7,701 nucleotides of DNA from CAZAMT01 sp964486145 (GTDB lineage: Bacteria; Bacteroidota; Bacteroidia; Bacteroidales; JAAAOM01): NCBI GenBank assembly GCA_964486145.1, contig CAZAMT010000197.1, positions 1 through 7,701 of the forward strand. The letters run 5' to 3'. Shown here one piece after another: positions 6,029-7,701 of the stretch; the stretch's first letter is position 1, and the number at the start of each line of letters is the position of its first letter. The notes under the pieces were generated by a model. That model did not search any database, was not told where the DNA came from, and saw nothing but the letters and a program-made list of their open reading frames with translations. The position numbers were made by a program, and so were the translations under genes.

Positions 6029-7510
6029 ATGCAGAATTTGCTTAACATAATAGCTATGTCGGATTTGTATGTTATCCTTTCATTTTTACCAATCATCGCG
6101 TTGGTAATCATCAGCATCTGGAAAGGGGTTCGTCCTGCTATTTACATTGGATTGGCCATTACGGTGGTGTTGTTTTTTTATAGTGGGAGTACCACGGCTA
6201 CTTTTTTTGCATCTCTTGTAAGTGCATTTATCGGTACCATCAACATACTGATGATTATCTTTGGAGCTGTGTTTTTGTATCATATTATGGAGCAAAAGGG
6301 CTACATCGCGGATATAAAAGAGTCGCTGGCAACAATTCATTCTGATAAAAACTTCCGTTTTTTCTTTTTGGCGCTATTCCTTACTGCTTTTTTTGAAAGT
6401 GTTGCCGGGTTTGGTACTCCTGGTGCAATTGTGCCTTTGCTGCTCATTTCCATGGGTTTTTCGCCGGTATTGTCTATAGCGGTTGTACTGTTAGTTGATG
6501 GTTTTTTTGCCATTTCCGGTGCCTTAGGCACACCTGTTATTGCCGGATTGGAAATGCCGCTGGGATTAGATATGGAATCAGTAAGTTTCATCTATTTATT
6601 TGCGGCAATTGCTATTCTATTGGCCGGAGCGGTGGTAATTGGATTTGCATATGCTTATCTCCGAAAAGAATCTGAAGGAAAGGTTGGATGGTCGGGTTGG
6701 ATTTTGTATGCTGTCATGATGGTTCCCTTTGCAGCATCCGCTTATTTTTTCCGTGAACTGGCAGGTATTGTTGCGTCCATTTTCATGGCTGTATTCTCCT
6801 ATTTTTTTCTTTTTGAACACAAAAAATTTTACTGGAAACCGTGGATTCCATACATGGTTTTGGTTTTTCTGCTTTTGATTCCGAAAATTTTCCCCTGGTT
6901 TGCTAAATTACTGGCATATGAACTTGAATTTTCATCATTGTATGGAACCGGTGTGAACGCTTCGTTGCAACCTTTTCGGTCTCCGCTTATACCCTTTGTA
7001 GCTGCAGCAACATTTGCTTTATACCGTGTAAAAAACTACAACGTTGATCTGAAGCCGGTGATATCAAAAACGTTTGCTGTTTTTTTGGTTTTATTTCCAT
7101 CGTTGGCCATTACACAGTTAATGATGAACAGTGGAAACCAAATGCCATCAATGATTGAAGCCATAGCCGATGTGTTTGTAAAGACGGGCAACGCCTACCC
7201 GTTATTTAGCCCTTTGATTGGTGTAATTGGGGCCTTTATCACCGGAAGTACTACCGTTTCAAACATTATATTTGGACCGGTTCAGTATAATGCTGCTATG
7301 AGTTTGGACATGCAAACGGAGATAATTTTAAGTCTTCAACTGGCAGGTGCTTCCATAGGCAATGCAGTGTGTCTTTTTAACATCATTGCGGCAGCCGCTG
7401 TTGCAGGACTTAGTGAGTTCAATGATATTTTAAAGAAAAACCTGCTGCCGGTTGTCATAGCTTCTGCAATAATATCAATGGTTGGTTATGTTTTACTTTG
7501 GTTGCTATGA
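6029..7510 (+). CDS. L-lactate permease family transporter (LctP/GlcA type)
   Basis: An inner-membrane symporter predicted to import L-lactate, and possibly D-lactate or glycolate, with protons. The 493 residues are almost entirely membrane segments. Family landmarks are FFESVAGFGTPGAIVPLLLI (121-140), GALGTPVIAGLEMPLG (164-179) and GAFITGSTTVSNIIFGPVQY (401-420), with ASIGNAVCLFNI (441-452) near the end. Escherichia coli LldP is about 550 residues, so this member is somewhat shorter, as is common in other phyla; both ends look complete. The start at 6029 precedes the first membrane segment; the in-frame ATG at 6056 (Met10) is an equally credible alternative because neither has a good ribosome binding site. 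No lactate dehydrogenase or lactate-utilisation gene lies in the window. The 21-base gap to the RES toxin gene means transcription from the toxin-antitoxin promoter could extend into it. Confidence 0.92.
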   Translation: MQNLLNIIAMSDLYVILSFLPIIALVIISIWKGVRPAIYIGLAITVVLFFYSGSTTATFFASLVSAFIGTINILMIIFGAVFLYHIMEQKGYIADIKESLATIHSDKNFRFFFLALFLTAFFESVAGFGTPGAIVPLLLISMGFSPVLSIAVVLLVDGFFAISGALGTPVIAGLEMPLGLDMESVSFIYLFAAIAILLAGAVVIGFAYAYLRKESEGKVGWSGWILYAVMMVPFAASAYFFRELAGIVASIFMAVFSYFFLFEHKKFYWKPWIPYMVLVFLLLIPKIFPWFAKLLAYELEFSSLYGTGVNASLQPFRSPLIPFVAAATFALYRVKNYNVDLKPVISKTFAVFLVLFPSLAITQLMMNSGNQMPSMIEAIADVFVKTGNAYPLFSPLIGVIGAFITGSTTVSNIIFGPVQYNAAMSLDMQTEIILSLQLAGASIGNAVCLFNIIAAAAVAGLSEFNDILKKNLLPVVIASAIISMVGYVLLWLL

Positions 7511-7701
7511 ACGTTCAATAAGAAATTACCAGGATTTTTAGTTTGGTGAAATAGTATAATTCCACAATGGATTTATATCATGATTTTATCATTAATAACC
7601 GACTAAACTCGTCATTTTTGGTTGTAGTCATTTATAAAAGTTTTATTCATTTATTAAAGGCAAAATCTTATACATCAGAAAACCCAGCTTAATCATTTTG
7701 A
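7511..7701. other. 3' flank of the permease gene with no supported gene
   Basis: An AT-rich stretch with no clear intrinsic terminator; the only inverted repeat noticed is GACTA (7601-7605) with TAGTC (7625-7629), too weak to call. A 41-codon plus-strand frame (7567-7692) has no coding character. On the minus strand an open frame enters from the right edge and stops at TAA (7643-7645), leaving about 18 residues (ending YKILPLINE). It could be the 3' end of a convergent gene beyond the window, but it is too short to support. Confidence 0.3.

Noticed and set aside
7567..7692. Plus-strand 41-codon frame after the permease gene
   Set aside because: Low-complexity AT-rich composition, no ribosome binding site and no recognisable motif.
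1..7701. Search by eye for CRISPR arrays, tRNA/rRNA genes, insertion sequences and att-like repeats
   Set aside because: No regularly spaced repeats, RNA-gene signatures, transposase motifs or long terminal repeats were seen.

Overview
The window looks like a chromosomal stretch from a member of the Bacteroidota. The DNA is AT-rich, start codons mostly lack a clear Shine-Dalgarno sequence, and there is an 8/8 match to the Bacteroidota -7 promoter element (TAnnTTTG). The protein set also fits: an EgtB/EgtD-type locus, a RES/DUF2384 toxin-antitoxin pair and a CPA1 antiporter carrying a TrkA-N-like domain. The phylum is an inference; no genus can be named from sequence alone.

Layout from left to right. 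(1) A plus-strand Fic-domain protein (1-582) begins at the first base of the window, so its N-terminus may be cut off. It is followed in another frame by a short protein-like stretch (540-716), possibly a gene remnant. (2) A convergent intergenic region carries a small GC-rich hairpin/direct-repeat cluster (763-820). (3) A minus-strand module, read right to left, holds a truncated egtB 3' end (2766-2945), an intact EgtD-type histidine Nalpha-methyltransferase (1805-2764) and a JmjC-like cupin oxygenase (861-1763). (4) After a gap of about 260 bases without a convincing gene comes a plus-strand CPA1-type cation:proton antiporter with a C-terminal TrkA-N-like domain (3208-5013). (5) A Bacteroidota-type promoter precedes a two-gene Xre/MbcA/ParS-like antitoxin and RES toxin operon (5094-6007), whose stop and start codons overlap as TGATG. 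(6) A lactate permease family transporter follows only 21 bases later (6029-7510). The last 190 bases hold no gene I can support.

The most notable observation is the ergothioneine-type locus. The last 50 or so residues of the sulfoxide synthase EgtB survive immediately before egtD, one base from its start codon, but the catalytic remainder of egtB is absent. EgtD keeps the residues expected for histidine and SAM binding. The locus as it stands therefore predicts production of hercynine (Nalpha-trimethylhistidine) without local sulfur insertion, and egtD is instead followed by a putative Fe(II)/2-oxoglutarate oxygenase. Whether this is simple decay or a re-purposed hercynine pathway cannot be decided from the window.
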